This document shows positions 30,009 to 43,540 of a stretch of 64,000 nucleotides of DNA, piece after piece. The notes below the pieces were generated by a model. It worked only from the letters and a program-made list of their open reading frames with translations, did not search any database and was not told the DNA's origin. Origin of the DNA: Brevibacillus sp. JNUCC-41 (GTDB lineage Bacteria > Bacillota > Bacilli > Bacillales > DSM-1321); assembly GCF_014844095.1 (NCBI RefSeq), contig NZ_CP062163.1, positions 3,381,501-3,445,500 of the forward strand. Direction: 5' to 3'. The translations under genes and the position numbers were made by a program. How positions within the stretch are numbered: position 1 is the first letter of the stretch; each line of letters opens with the position of its first letter.

Positions 30009-33000
30009 AAAGCATCCTAGTAATTGGTTCCGGTCCGATCGTCATCGGACAGGCCGCCGAGTTCGATTATGCAGGAACTCAAGCGTGTATAGCCTTAAAA
30101 GAAGAAGGTTATCGAGTGATCCTGATTAACTCTAACCCTGCTACAATCATGACAGACAGTGAAATGGCTGATGCGGTTTATATTGAACCGATCACATTGG
30201 AATTTGTCAGCAAAATCATTCGTAAAGAGCGCCCGGATGCACTGTTACCTACCTTGGGCGGACAGACCGGCTTGAACATGGCAGTCGAGCTTGCTGAAGC
30301 AGGAATCCTGGAAGAATGCAATGTACAGATTCTTGGGACCAAACTTTCAGCTATCCAACAAGCGGAAGACCGTGACCTTTTCCGTACGCTGATGAACGAT
30401 CTAGGGGAACCGGTACCTGATAGCGACATTATTCATAACTTGAAAGAGGCATATACATTCGTTGAACGGGTCGGCTACCCAGTCATTGTTCGTCCTGCCT
30501 TCACGCTTGGCGGAACAGGCGGTGGGATTTGTGATAACGAAGAGCAGCTGATCGAGATTGTTGAGGGTGGCCTGAAAAGCAGCCCGGTACACCAATGTCT
30601 GCTTGAGAAGAGCATTGCCGGTTTCAAAGAAGTGGAATATGAAGTGATGCGCGATTCGAATGATAATGCGATAGTCGTTTGTAATATGGAAAACTTCGAT
30701 CCTGTCGGTGTCCATACAGGCGATTCAATTGTTGCCGCACCAAGCCAAACATTAAGTGACAGAGAGTACCAAATGCTTCGAAATACGTCTTTGAAGATTA
30801 TCCGTGCCTTGAAGATTGAAGGTGGATGTAATGTTCAGCTGGCGCTAGATCCAAACAGCTATCAATATTATGTCATCGAAGTAAACCCAAGGGTCAGCCG
30901 TTCGTCGGCACTTGCCTCAAAAGCAACAGGATATCCAATTGCAAAGCTTGCAGCAAAGATAGCCGTTGGTTTGACGCTTGATGAAATGATGAACCCTGTC
31001 ACTGGCAAAACCTATGCCAGCTTCGAACCGGCACTGGACTATGTCGTTACGAAAATTCCGCGCTGGCCTTTCGATAAGTTCGAAAGCGCCAACCGTAGAC
31101 TCGGGACCCAAATGAAGGCGACCGGAGAAGTCATGGCAATCGGCCGTACATTCGAGGAATCAATCTTAAAAGCTGTCCGTTCCCTTGAAGCGGGTATATA
31201 CCATCTTAATTTGAATGACGAGTTTGAAGATGGAAAAATAGAGAAACGGATCAGGAAAGCGGGAGATGAACGGTTATTCTATATCGGTGAAGCGTTAAGA
31301 AGGGGAGTAACGATCGAAACAATACACGAATGGAGCCAGATCGATTTATTCTTCTTGCATAAGTTGAAAAAAATAATCGACTTTGAAAAGCAGCTTAAAG
31401 AACATTCTTTCGATTGTGAAGTATTGCAAAAGGCTAAAGAACTAGGGTTTTCTGACAAAACGATTGCAGAAATATGGGGAGTTCCCGAAATTGACGTCTA
31501 TGAGTACCGGAAACAGCAAGGAATCATCCCTGTTTACAAAATGGTTGATACATGTGCTGCGGAATTCGAATCGGAAACACCGTATTTTTATGGGACATAC
31601 GAAGATGAGAATGAATCCATCGTTACTGACAAGAAAAGTGTCATTGTTCTGGGATCAGGCCCAATTAGGATCGGGCAAGGAGTAGAGTTTGATTATGCGA
31701 CCGTACATTCGGTATGGGCCATTAAAGAAGCGGGATATGAAGCGATCATCATCAACAACAATCCAGAAACAGTTTCGACGGATTTCAGTATCTCCGACAA
31801 ACTTTATTTCGAACCATTGACTATTGAAGATGTCATGCATGTCATCGATTTGGAAAAACCGGAAGGGGTCATCGTCCAGTTTGGTGGACAGACAGCAATC
31901 AACCTTGCAGATGGTCTTGTTGAAAGAGGAGTGAAGATCCTTGGTACTTCACTTGAAGACCTGGATAGGGCGGAAAATCGCAATAAATTCGAAAGAGCAC
32001 TTAAGGATTTAGGCATTCCGCAGCCAAAGGGTAAAACTGCAACATCGGTTGATGAAGCAATCGTCATCGCTGAAGATATTGGTTATCCGGTTTTAGTAAG
32101 GCCATCGTATGTTCTCGGAGGAAGAGCGATGGAAATCGTCTATAAACAAGATGAATTGCTGCATTACATGAAAAATGCCGTGAAAATAAATCCGGATCAT
32201 CCTGTCCTGATCGACCGCTACTTAACGGGTAAGGAAATTGAAGTTGATGGAATTTCTGATGGCAAAACCGTCGTTATCCCTGGAATCATGGAGCATATCG
32301 AACGTGCCGGCGTCCATTCAGGTGATTCGATTGCAGTCTATCCGCCTCAAAATTTAACGGAAAAACAAAAAGAAGTAATCATCGATTATACGACCCGGTT
32401 GGCAAAAGGTTTGAATATAATTGGTCTCTTGAACATTCAATATGTCATCAGCAATGAAGAAGTGTATGTGATTGAAGTAAATCCACGTTCAAGCCGGACC
32501 GTTCCATTCTTAAGTAAAATTACGAACGTGCCGATGGCCAACTTAGCCACGAAGGTCATCTTGGGCCACACACTTGAAAGCCAAGGTTACAAATCGGGGC
32601 TAGTGCCAGAACAAACTGGAGTCTATGTGAAAGTGCCGGTCTTCTCTTTTGCAAAATTAAGAGGTGTGGACATCTCACTCGGACCTGAAATGAAATCGAC
32701 TGGTGAAGTAATGGGGAAAGATAGCACCCTTGAAAAGGCTTTATACAAAGGGCTGGTCGCTTCCGGTTTCAAAATTAAGGGGCATGGTTCGGTGTTATTG
32801 ACGATATCTGATAAAGATAAGCAAGAAGCGCTACTTTTAGCAAAACGTTTCCATAATATCGGTTTCAAGCTGATAGCCACCAGCGGAACTGCTGCCTTAT
32901 TGAAGCAATCCGGCATCCCGACTGCGATTGTCGGTAAAATTGGCGAAGAAGGTACAAACCTGCTGGATGTTATCCGGAACGGGGAAGCACAATTTGTCAT

Positions 33001-33189
33001 AAATACTTTGACAAAAGGTAAGCAGCCTGCCCGAGATGGTTTCAGAATCCGACGTGAATCGGTTGAAAATGGGGTGACATGCCTAACATCACTTGATACG
33101 GCAGAAGCTATTTTAAGAGTGATAGAATCGATGACTTTCTCAGCAGAAGCAATGGGAAAAACGGAAAAAAGTCGTGAGGTGAGCTATAT

Positions 33190-33193
<4 letters not shown>
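29987..33193 (+). CDS. pyrAB: PyrAB: carbamoyl-phosphate synthase large subunit
   Basis: Makes carbamoyl phosphate from bicarbonate, ammonia and two ATP. At 1068 aa it shows the internal duplication of the family: two ATP-grasp halves beginning [20 protein letters not shown] (residue about 8) and [19 protein letters not shown] (about 555). A C-terminal MGS-like allosteric domain starts near 935 ([15 protein letters not shown]) and normally binds UMP and PRPP. It overlaps pyrAA by 22 nt and pyrK by 4 nt. Full length, with no break. Confidence 0.98.
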
Positions 33194-35588
<2,395 letters not shown>

Positions 35589-35595
<7 letters not shown>

Positions 35596-36224
35596 ATAAT
35601 AAGATAGCTGAACATCTATTGGAAATAAAAGCAGTGTACCTACAACCGAATGACCCCTTTACTTGGGCATCTGGAATTCAATCACCCATTTATTGTGACA
35701 ACCGCTTAACCCTTTCATACCCAGAGGTTCGCAATGAAATAGCAGAAGGATTGAAAGGATTGATTGAACAGAATTTCCCTGAGGCTGAACTGATTGCAGG
35801 CACAGCAACTGCCGGCATTCCGCATGCAGCTTGGGTGAGTGAAAAATTAAATGCACCGATGTGCTATGTTCGATCCAAAGCCAAGGAGCACGGAAAGGGC
35901 AATCAAATTGAAGGCCGTGCTGTTCCAGGACAAAAAGTGGTGGTTGTGGAAGACTTGATTTCAACCGGGGGAAGTGTGATTACTGCTGTTAACGCGCTGA
36001 AAGAAGCTGGCTGTGATGTTCTAGGAGTCGTTTCGATCTTCACATACGAATTGGAAAAAGGAAAAGAAAAATTCGATGCTGAGGGCATTATTAACCATTC
36101 ATTGAGTGACTACTCGACTTTGATAAAAGTCGCTAATGAAAAAGGCTACATCACAGCAGAAGAATTGGAAAAGCTAAAAAAATGGCGTGAGAATCCGGCT
36201 GATACGGCTTGGATTTCTGCATGA
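35589..36224 (+). CDS. pyrE: PyrE: orotate phosphoribosyltransferase
   Basis: Transfers ribose-5-phosphate from PRPP to orotate, giving OMP. From ATG 35589 it is 211 aa. The PRPP loop is [18 protein letters not shown], and the flexible loop [17 protein letters not shown] carries the catalytic Lys/His residues. The ATG follows GGGAGGGAA inside the pyrF 3' end. It is the last pyr gene; the shared bidirectional terminator begins at its stop codon. Confidence 0.97.
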
Positions 36225-36272
36225 AAATAGAGGTGACCCCATCACAAAGGATTGGGTCACCTCTATTTTTTT
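36224..36272. terminator. Bidirectional terminator between pyrE and rqcH
   Basis: AAAATAGAGGTGACCC (36224-36239) is perfectly complementary to GGGTCACCTCTATTTT (36254-36269), a 16-bp stem with a T run on the + strand and an A run on its left arm. It can serve both the + strand pyr operon and the - strand rqcH. Confidence 0.9.
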
Positions 36273-36277
36273 ACCTT

Positions 36278-37999
36278 TCAATCCTTTACCGCTTCCTTTA
36301 AGCGTATGACAGTATCGGCATCAGGTGTAATATAAACGGTCTGCTGCTGGTCGTAGATCACGAACCCGGGTTTGGAACCATTCGGTTTCTTAACATGGCG
36401 AACTTGTGTGAAATCAACGGGCACTGAGCTCGATTGCTGTGCTTTACTGAAGAAAGCTGCTAATACGGCTGCCTCTTTTATCGTTTTTTCACTTGGCGAT
36501 TCATTTCGAATCACAACATGTGAGCCAGGTATATCTTTGGTATGAAGCCATATTTCATCACGGCGTGCAAACTTATTCGTTAGATAATCATTTTGTTTAT
36601 TATTTTTCCCGACAAAAATGAGATCTCCATCTGTAGCATAGTATGTTTCAAGCTGCGGTTTTGCATTTGCAGGCTTTTTCATGCCTTTTTTCTTTTTTTG
36701 CCTAATGTATCCTTCTTCCTGAAGTTCTTCGCGAATCTCCTCTATATCTCTGGGTGAAGCTGATTGGAGCTGCTGATGCAAGGCTTCAAAGTAGGCCAAT
36801 TCCAATTTTGTTTTTTGGATTTGTTCTTGGACGACTCCGACTGCATTTTTGGACTTTTGGTATCTGGAGAAGTACTTCTGTGCATTATCTGATGGATTTT
36901 TTAACGGGTCAAGCGGGATGGTGACCATACTTTGTTCTTCATCATAATAATTGACGACATCGATTTCCTTCATGCCTTTTTTCATTTGATATAGATTAGC
37001 TGTAAGCAGCTCACCGAATAACTGATACTGTTCTCCGCGTTCCGTATCTTTTAATGTACGTTCGAGCTTCCCGATTTTTTTGGAGTTCTTTTCTATTTCA
37101 TTAGTAATGAAACGTTCTACATCCTGGCTCTTTTGCTTAACCCGATCTCTTTCTGCCTTTCCGAAGTAATAGCGGTCGAGCATCTGGCTCAATGAAGGAA
37201 ACGTACGTTGATTCCCAGTCAGATGATCGAGTGAAAGCATATAAAAAACTTCTTTATTTCCATCTTGCCTGATCATCGCGGTATAGTTTTGCTCCGAGAT
37301 TTCTTGGATAATCTTTAAAAAAGCTGCTGGAAGGGTCGTGCTGTTGGCAAGTCCAGCCCGGTAAACGGCTTCCTTTGCAACTAATGGTGAAACCCCAGAA
37401 AAATGGGAAACAAGCTGTCGATCCAGCTTTCCTGCATTGAAGTCAATATTCTTCCTTATATCATCCTCGGTAGCCTCGAAGGGATTCTTCTTTTCTTGTG
37501 CGGGCGGGGCCAAATATTCCTGGCCGGGCAATATTGCGCGATAACTGTTAACAGCATGTGAAACATGCTTAATGCTGTCCAAAATCATATTTCGTTCTTT
37601 ATCGACTAAAACAATGTTGCTGTGACGCCCCATGATTTCGATGATTAACTGCTTTTGAGAGACATCACCAAGCTCATTGCGGCCCTTCACTTCAAAAATG
37701 ATCATCCTATCAAGTCCATATTGATATATATTTTCTATCGTATAGCCTTCAAGGTGCTTCCTAAGAAGCATACAGAACATGGGTGCCTCTTTGGGATTTT
37801 CATAACTCTCTTCGGTCATTTGCACCCTCGAATAACTTGGGTGGGCTGATAGTAAGAGCTTATGGTTCTTACCTCCAGCACGAACAACCAGTATTACTTC
37901 ATTTTTGTAAGGCTGATGTACCTTATTGATTCGTCCACCTTTTAATATAGAAGCGATTTCTTCTGTCATCGCTTTCGTGAATAATCCATCAAATGACAT
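36278..37999 (-). CDS. rqcH: RqcH (NEMF/Rqc2 family): alanine-tailing ribosome rescue factor
   Basis: RqcH binds obstructed 50S subunits and recruits tRNA-Ala to add C-terminal alanine tails that mark stalled peptides for degradation. The 573-aa protein has an NFACT-N domain with the Asp97-Arg98 pair (LDRM) known to be essential in B. subtilis, a helix-hairpin-helix region, a coiled coil (about 280-430), and a C-terminal NFACT-R domain ([19 protein letters not shown]). Older annotation as fibronectin-binding protein is historical. Transcribed against pyrE; its ATG follows AAAGGAAG. Confidence 0.95.
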   Translation of the reverse strand: MSFDGLFTKAMTEEIASILKGGRINKVHQPYKNEVILVVRAGGKNHKLLLSAHPSYSRVQMTEESYENPKEAPMFCMLLRKHLEGYTIENIYQYGLDRMIIFEVKGRNELGDVSQKQLIIEIMGRHSNIVLVDKERNMILDSIKHVSHAVNSYRAILPGQEYLAPPAQEKKNPFEATEDDIRKNIDFNAGKLDRQLVSHFSGVSPLVAKEAVYRAGLANSTTLPAAFLKIIQEISEQNYTAMIRQDGNKEVFYMLSLDHLTGNQRTFPSLSQMLDRYYFGKAERDRVKQKSQDVERFITNEIEKNSKKIGKLERTLKDTERGEQYQLFGELLTANLYQMKKGMKEIDVVNYYDEEQSMVTIPLDPLKNPSDNAQKYFSRYQKSKNAVGVVQEQIQKTKLELAYFEALHQQLQSASPRDIEEIREELQEEGYIRQKKKKGMKKPANAKPQLETYYATDGDLIFVGKNNKQNDYLTNKFARRDEIWLHTKDIPGSHVVIRNESPSEKTIKEAAVLAAFFSKAQQSSSVPVDFTQVRHVKKPNGSKPGFVIYDQQQTVYITPDADTVIRLKEAVKD

Positions 38000-38421
38000 T
38001 CTATTTTTACTTCCTTTACATAAGATTTTCTAAGAACTCATTTTTGCCGGGCGTTATCAAAGCATCAGGGGCTGCCCATTTTAGCTAATCCCAATTTTTT
38101 AGCGAACTGAGTGAAAAGCTGGGGTAGTTAGTTCAGATAAATTGAATGGCTGATTTTTTTGTTTCTGAGATTAAATGCAAATTTAGTCCATTCATCATGA
38201 TTAGCGGTCGTTCATTCATTAAATTATCCGGATCGTTCTTCTTTCCGCAATTCTGTTTAATTATAGCATTATTTTGGACGAGTCTGAATAATCATGGAAG
38301 AAGAGCAGGTTGTTTTATGTATCGGTAAGCAGGCAGGTGTTGGATGAGTAAAGCAAAAAGCGCCTGTTGAGATGTATACAGGAGCCTATTTCATTCTATT
38401 CAAAGGGATGTGTGATACTTG
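38000..38421. other. Divergent intergenic region rqcH-yloB
   Basis: It holds the predicted - strand promoter of rqcH and about 250 nt of its leader, in which I see only a 5-bp stem (GCTAA/TTAGC). On the yloB side, CCTGT/ACAGG (about 38362-38384) forms a weak hairpin. A 60-codon + strand frame at 38146-38328 lacks a ribosome site and any family resemblance, so I do not call it. Confidence 0.6.
38260..38288 (-). promoter_or_regulatory. Predicted extended -10 promoter for rqcH
   Basis: Read on the - strand: TTCAGA (38288-38283), 17 nt, then TATAAT (38265-38260), preceded by TGC to make an extended -10 box. It implies a leader of about 250 nt. Confidence 0.5.
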
Positions 38422-41100
38422 ATGGAGTTCAAGGAAATGAATAATCAAGAAATGGAGAAAGCGCTTCAAACAAACGTTACACACGGTTTGGACGATGATG
38501 AAGTAAAGGACAGGCTGCGAAAGCATGGTTTTAATGAATTGAAAGAAGGAGAAAAACAGTCAGCCATTCTTTTATTTTTCGCCCAATTCAAAGATTTCAT
38601 GGTCATAGTTTTACTTGCCGCGACCTTAGTCTCCGGGATATTGGGTGAATATATCGATGCGATTGCCATCATGGCGATTGTTTTTTTGAATGGAGTACTT
38701 GGGTTTTTTCAGGAACGGAAGGCAGAGAAATCCCTGGATGCCCTAAAGGAAATGGCTGCGCCGCAAGTTAACGTACTTCGGGACGGCCAGTGGCTGAAAG
38801 TCCCTTCGAGAGAAGTCGTAGTAGGGGATATCCTGAAGTTTTCAAGTGGTGACCGAATTGGTGCCGATTTACGGATTTTCGAGCATTCAAGCCTTGAAAT
38901 AGAAGAGTCTGCACTTACCGGTGAGTCACTCCCGGCAGTTAAGTGTTCTGATCCATTGATGAATGAGGTTGAAGGTATCGGTGATCAGGAAAATATGGCG
39001 TTTATGGGAACGATGGTAACAAGAGGAAATGGGGTTGGAATCGTAATCGCTACAGGAATGAATACGGCGATGGGCAAGATTGCGGATCTCCTGCAGACTG
39101 CTGAAACAAAAGAAACACCACTTCAACGGAGGCTGGAGCAGCTAGGGAAAATTTTGATCGTCACGGCTTTAATATTAACAGTAATAGTGGTCCTGACTGG
39201 TGTCATTCAAGGGCATGACCTCTATACGATGTTTTTGGCCGGGGTATCTTTGGCTGTCGCGGCGATTCCCGAGGGCTTGCCAGCCATTGTGACTGTAGCA
39301 TTATCTTTGGGCGTTCAGCGTATGATCAAACAAAAAGCGATAGTACGCAAGCTTCCTGCCGTAGAAACGCTTGGCTGCGCAACGGTGATTTGCTCAGATA
39401 AGACAGGAACACTTACACAAAACAAAATGACGGTGACGAAGGTTTGGAGTGGAGGGAAAACTTGGGATGTCGGCGGTACTGGTTATAATCCGGTCGGAGA
39501 GTTTTCTTTAGAGGGAGTTTCAGTTGCCCCGAAAAACCATAATGCCTTGCTTCAAATGATTACATTTGGCATGCTCTGTAATAAAGCCGAGTTAAAGGAG
39601 GATGGTAAACGATATATTTTGGACGGTGATCCGACAGAAGGGGCGATGCTGGTCGCGGCAATGAAAGCGGGCTTGACGAGGGAACACTTGTCTAAGAGGT
39701 TTACGATAGTCAAGGAGTTTCCATTTGACTCGAGCCGCAAAATGATGAGTGTCATAGTGAAGGATGATAAAGATAATCATTTCGTCATCGTAAAAGGGGC
39801 ACCTGATGTATTAATCGCCCAGTCCGACACGATTCTTTGGGAAGGAAAGTCGGAAATATTGAATCAGAAGAGTAAGGAAAGGGTGCAACAGGACATGAAT
39901 GGGCTTGCCGCGCAGGCACTTCGAATGATTGCTGTTGGTTATAAACCCCTTTCAAAAGGAACGATTTTGCTTCATGAAACCGAAGCTGAGCGCAATTTGA
40001 CCTTCATGGGACTGCAGGGCATGATCGATCCCCCACGTCCGGAAGTGAAGCAGGCAGTTAAGGAATGCAGGGATGCCGGGATCAAAACTGTCATGATTAC
40101 TGGCGACCATGTAATAACCGCAAAGGCAATAGCTAAAGAACTTGGTATTTTAAAAGGAAAAGACCGTGTACTGGAAGGACGGCAATTGGCCGACATGGAA
40201 ATCGGGGAACTTGAGGAAGTTGTTGAAAGTGTTTCTGTATTTGCCCGCGTTTCCCCTGAGCATAAGTTAAAAATCGTAAAAGCCTTGCAAAATAAAGGAC
40301 ATGTCGTTGCAATGACAGGGGATGGAGTCAATGATGCCCCTGCGATAAAATCAGCGGATATTGGTATATCCATGGGTATCACGGGTACTGATGTCGCTAA
40401 GGAAGCTTCTTCCTTGATATTGGTTGACGACAATTTTGCCACAATTAAATCGGCCATCAATGAAGGCAGGAATATTTACGAAAACATCAGGAAGTTCATC
40501 CGTTATCTGCTTGCTTCCAATGTTGGGGAGATTTTGGTCATGTTTTTTGCGATGCTATGTGCCTTGCCGTTACCTTTGATACCAATCCAGATCTTATTCG
40601 TGAACCTTGTTACCGACGGACTGCCTGCGATGGCATTGGGACTGGATTCCGCAGAAGAAGATGTAATGAAAAGAAATCCAAGAAATGCTAATGAAGGTGT
40701 TTTTGGAAGAGGGCTTGGCTGGAAGATCATCTCTCGTGGTTTTCTGATCGGGATTTCTACATTGATCGCATTTTATGTAGTATATCGTGCAAATCCGGAT
40801 AATCTTGCTTATGCACAAACGATTGCGTTCGCCACCTTGGTCCTGGCTCAGCTAATACATGTATTCGATTGCCGAAGCGAACGTTCGATCTTCTCGAGAA
40901 ATCCATTCGGTAACCTTTATCTAGTGGGGGCGGTACTGTCATCCCTATTATTGATGGTAGCCGTCATGTATGTGCAGCCTTTACAAACAATCTTTCATAC
41001 AGTACCGATTTCGGGAAGGGATTGGCTATTAGTTATAGGGATGGCATCCATTCCAACTTTTTTACTGGCTGGAACCTTTTTAGCAAGAAAAGCACAATGA
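38422..41100 (+). CDS. yloB: YloB: P-type Ca2+-transporting ATPase
   Basis: A P2A (SERCA-like) calcium pump of about 892 aa, linked in B. subtilis to spore calcium and germination properties. Order: N-terminal cation ATPase domain (MNNQEMEKALQ...), membrane pair, actuator domain with LTGESLPA, PEGLP in the fourth membrane helix, phosphorylation site DKTGTLTQ (Asp326), nucleotide-binding domain with KGAPDVL, hinge MTGDGVNDAPAIK, and six C-terminal membrane helices. ATG 38422 or TTG 38419 is possible; AAAGGGATG lies about 14 nt upstream, so the start is a little uncertain. Confidence 0.95.
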   Translation: MEFKEMNNQEMEKALQTNVTHGLDDDEVKDRLRKHGFNELKEGEKQSAILLFFAQFKDFMVIVLLAATLVSGILGEYIDAIAIMAIVFLNGVLGFFQERKAEKSLDALKEMAAPQVNVLRDGQWLKVPSREVVVGDILKFSSGDRIGADLRIFEHSSLEIEESALTGESLPAVKCSDPLMNEVEGIGDQENMAFMGTMVTRGNGVGIVIATGMNTAMGKIADLLQTAETKETPLQRRLEQLGKILIVTALILTVIVVLTGVIQGHDLYTMFLAGVSLAVAAIPEGLPAIVTVALSLGVQRMIKQKAIVRKLPAVETLGCATVICSDKTGTLTQNKMTVTKVWSGGKTWDVGGTGYNPVGEFSLEGVSVAPKNHNALLQMITFGMLCNKAELKEDGKRYILDGDPTEGAMLVAAMKAGLTREHLSKRFTIVKEFPFDSSRKMMSVIVKDDKDNHFVIVKGAPDVLIAQSDTILWEGKSEILNQKSKERVQQDMNGLAAQALRMIAVGYKPLSKGTILLHETEAERNLTFMGLQGMIDPPRPEVKQAVKECRDAGIKTVMITGDHVITAKAIAKELGILKGKDRVLEGRQLADMEIGELEEVVESVSVFARVSPEHKLKIVKALQNKGHVVAMTGDGVNDAPAIKSADIGISMGITGTDVAKEASSLILVDDNFATIKSAINEGRNIYENIRKFIRYLLASNVGEILVMFFAMLCALPLPLIPIQILFVNLVTDGLPAMALGLDSAEEDVMKRNPRNANEGVFGRGLGWKIISRGFLIGISTLIAFYVVYRANPDNLAYAQTIAFATLVLAQLIHVFDCRSERSIFSRNPFGNLYLVGAVLSSLLLMVAVMYVQPLQTIFHTVPISGRDWLLVIGMASIPTFLLAGTFLARKAQ

Positions 41101-41117
41101 TATATGGTATAATCATT

Positions 41118-41151
41118 AAGGTGGTAGAGTCATGCTCTATTGCCTTTTTAT
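41118..41151 (+). terminator. Terminator after yloB
   Basis: AAGGTGGTAGAG (41118-41129) pairs over its whole length with CTCTATTGCCTT (41135-41146), including three G-U pairs, then a T run. Confidence 0.8.
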
Positions 41152-41254
41152 TTTGTAGTATTTTATTTGTGAGCTAAAGTTTTCGTGCTGTAGCTAATAT
41201 ATAATGAATGTTAAAGGCCAAATTACTACATTATGTTTGATAGGATGTGGAACC

Positions 41255-42130
41255 ATGGTTACCAGTATGACGGGCTATGGAAGAGAAGAAGCGGAAAACG
41301 AACAGGTCAAGGTTTTTGCCGAAATTAAGACCGTGAACCATCGTTTTTGTGAATATACGATTCGGATGCCGCGCCAGCTTTTGGTTTTGGAAGAAAAGGT
41401 GAAGAAGAAGGCGAATCAATACATAAGAAGGGGACGGGTGGAAATCTTCATCACAGTGGAAGGTGAGAGCCTGGTTTCCAAAAAGGTGAAGATCGATTGG
41501 AATCTTGCGGATCAGTATGTGGGTTTGATGGATGAAGTCAAGCGAAAGTATAATCTGGAAAGTTCGATTACATTACAGGATATGCTGCAACTTGAATCGA
41601 TTTTCATGACGGAAGAAGTACCCGCGGTTCCTGCCGATTTGGAATCCCTGTTATTGAAGGCTGTCACGGGGGCATTGGAAAATCTGGAAATAATGCGGAA
41701 TCTGGAAGGTCAGGAACTGGCCTTGGACATGAAACGCCAGCTGAAAAGGTTCGATGAGATTGTAGCAGGGGTCAAAATGCATGCACCTTCAGTCGTCGAG
41801 AAATATAAAGCCCGGTTGGAACTCAAGCTGGCCGAGTTGACTGAAGGGTTGATTGAAGATAGCAGGATTGTTACAGAAGCGGCCATTTTTGCTGATAAAT
41901 GTGATATAAATGAAGAACTGACCAGACTCGATAGCCATGTACAGCAATTTTCAAGAACGCTTACCCATAGTGAACCAATTGGAAGAAAACTTGACTTCCT
42001 TGTCCAGGAAATGAACAGGGAAGTCAATACGATTGGATCGAAGGCAAATGATTCGGCCATTACCAAAGAAGTGGTGGAAATGAAAAGTCTTCTTGAAAAA
42101 TTAAAGGAACAGGTTCAAAATATCGAGTAG
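41255..42130 (+). CDS. yloC: YicC family endoribonuclease (YloC)
   Basis: A 291-aa YicC-family protein; members have recently been characterised as endoribonucleases affecting small-RNA and mRNA turnover. It shows the family N-terminus VTSMTGYGREE, NHRFCEYTIRMPR, and the C-terminal block FLVQEMNREVNTIGSKAND followed by KLKEQVQNIE. ATG 41255 is chosen because MVTSMTGYG is the standard start; an upstream frame from 41204 has no support. It sits before remA and gmk, as in B. subtilis. Confidence 0.93.
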   Translation: MVTSMTGYGREEAENEQVKVFAEIKTVNHRFCEYTIRMPRQLLVLEEKVKKKANQYIRRGRVEIFITVEGESLVSKKVKIDWNLADQYVGLMDEVKRKYNLESSITLQDMLQLESIFMTEEVPAVPADLESLLLKAVTGALENLEIMRNLEGQELALDMKRQLKRFDEIVAGVKMHAPSVVEKYKARLELKLAELTEGLIEDSRIVTEAAIFADKCDINEELTRLDSHVQQFSRTLTHSEPIGRKLDFLVQEMNREVNTIGSKANDSAITKEVVEMKSLLEKLKEQVQNIE

Positions 42131-42183
42131 TCGGTTTATGATGAACCTAACAAGGTGACAATAGATATGAATGGGGGACAAAA

Positions 42184-42447
42184 ATGTCAATAAAGCTCAT
42201 TAATATTGGTTTTGGGAATATCGTTTCCGCAAACCGGATCGTATCAATCGTGAGCCCGGAATCGGCTCCGATCAAAAGGATCATCCAGGACGCCCGGGAC
42301 CGCGGATCCTTAATAGATGCTACATATGGTAGAAGAACCAGGGCCGTAATAATTACAGACAGCGACCATGTTATCTTATCTGCCGTTCAACCGGAAACGG
42401 TTGCTGCACGGCTCCAAGACAGAGATGACAGCGTAGAAGAGGGGTAA
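42184..42447 (+). CDS. remA: RemA: biofilm matrix gene activator
   Basis: An 87-aa DUF370 protein. RemA forms DNA-binding rings that activate matrix and osmoprotection operons in B. subtilis. The sequence [20 protein letters not shown] and [20 protein letters not shown] is characteristic, with arginines of the DNA-binding surface retained. ATG 42184 lies behind GGGGGACAAAA. gmk follows after 10 bp, implying co-transcription. Confidence 0.95.
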   Translation: MSIKLINIGFGNIVSANRIVSIVSPESAPIKRIIQDARDRGSLIDATYGRRTRAVIITDSDHVILSAVQPETVAARLQDRDDSVEEG

Positions 42448-42451
42448 CTGA

Positions 42452-43072
<621 letters not shown>

Positions 43073-43075
43073 ATT

Positions 43076-43282
43076 ATGTTATATCCATCAATTGATTCTC
43101 TATTACTTAAAATCGATTCTAAATACTCACTTGTATCAGTGGCGGCTAAACGGGCCAGGGAAATGCAAATTAAAGATAACTGCCTCGTAACGAAACCGGT
43201 TTCCCATAAATCGGTAGGTCGTGCCCTTGAAGAAATTCATTCCGGTAAATTGACTTATGATAATTCTTACGAGGAAAACTAA
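43076..43282 (+). CDS. rpoZ: RpoZ: RNA polymerase omega subunit
   Basis: A 68-aa omega subunit that helps assemble beta-prime. It begins [19 protein letters not shown] and contains [11 protein letters not shown] and [15 protein letters not shown], the standard omega pattern. The ATG follows GGAGGCGGAA overlapping the gmk stop, so the pair is probably coupled. A set of inverted repeats follows. Confidence 0.95.
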   Translation: MLYPSIDSLLLKIDSKYSLVSVAAKRAREMQIKDNCLVTKPVSHKSVGRALEEIHSGKLTYDNSYEEN

Positions 43283-43306
43283 GAGAACACATAGCTTGAC
43301 CTATCG

Positions 43307-43400
43307 GGCCTGACACCCTAAAGCAAACAGGAGCATTGCATTTGGAAAGTGCTTCCTTCCTGCGGCCAAGGTGTCAGGCCTGTTTGTTTTGATTTTTTAA
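43307..43400 (+). repeat. Interlocking inverted repeats / terminator after rpoZ
   Basis: GGCCTGACACC (43307-43317) is an 11-bp perfect inverted match to GGTGTCAGGCC (43370-43380). CAAACAGG (43324-43331) matches CCTGTTTG (43379-43386), sharing two bases of the first right arm, so both stems cannot form fully together. GGAA/TTCC lies inside. A T-rich stretch follows, so it probably ends the remA-gmk-rpoZ transcript. The outer arms look like REP-type elements of bacilli; that is inference. Confidence 0.65.
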
Positions 43401-43540
43401 AAGTAACCAAAGTCATGGATGAAACCCTGAAAGATATGGAATGCTGGGGGAATCCATATGTTATTGCGCATTTCAAATGAAATTTCTTCGGTTTTCCGTC
43501 ATAATTAGAAAAAAAGAATGAATAGTTAGGGGAAATTTGC

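Noticed and set aside
38146-38328. 60-codon + strand frame in the rqcH-yloB gap
   Set aside because: No ribosome site, no recognisable family, and it overlaps the predicted rqcH promoter on the other strand.
39972-40460. 162-codon open frame on the - strand across yloB
   Set aside because: Serine/threonine-rich shadow of the ATPase hinge region.
41105-41113. Extended -10 box TGGTATAAT just before the yloB terminator
   Set aside because: No -35 element, and the transcript would begin at the terminator hairpin itself; probably chance.
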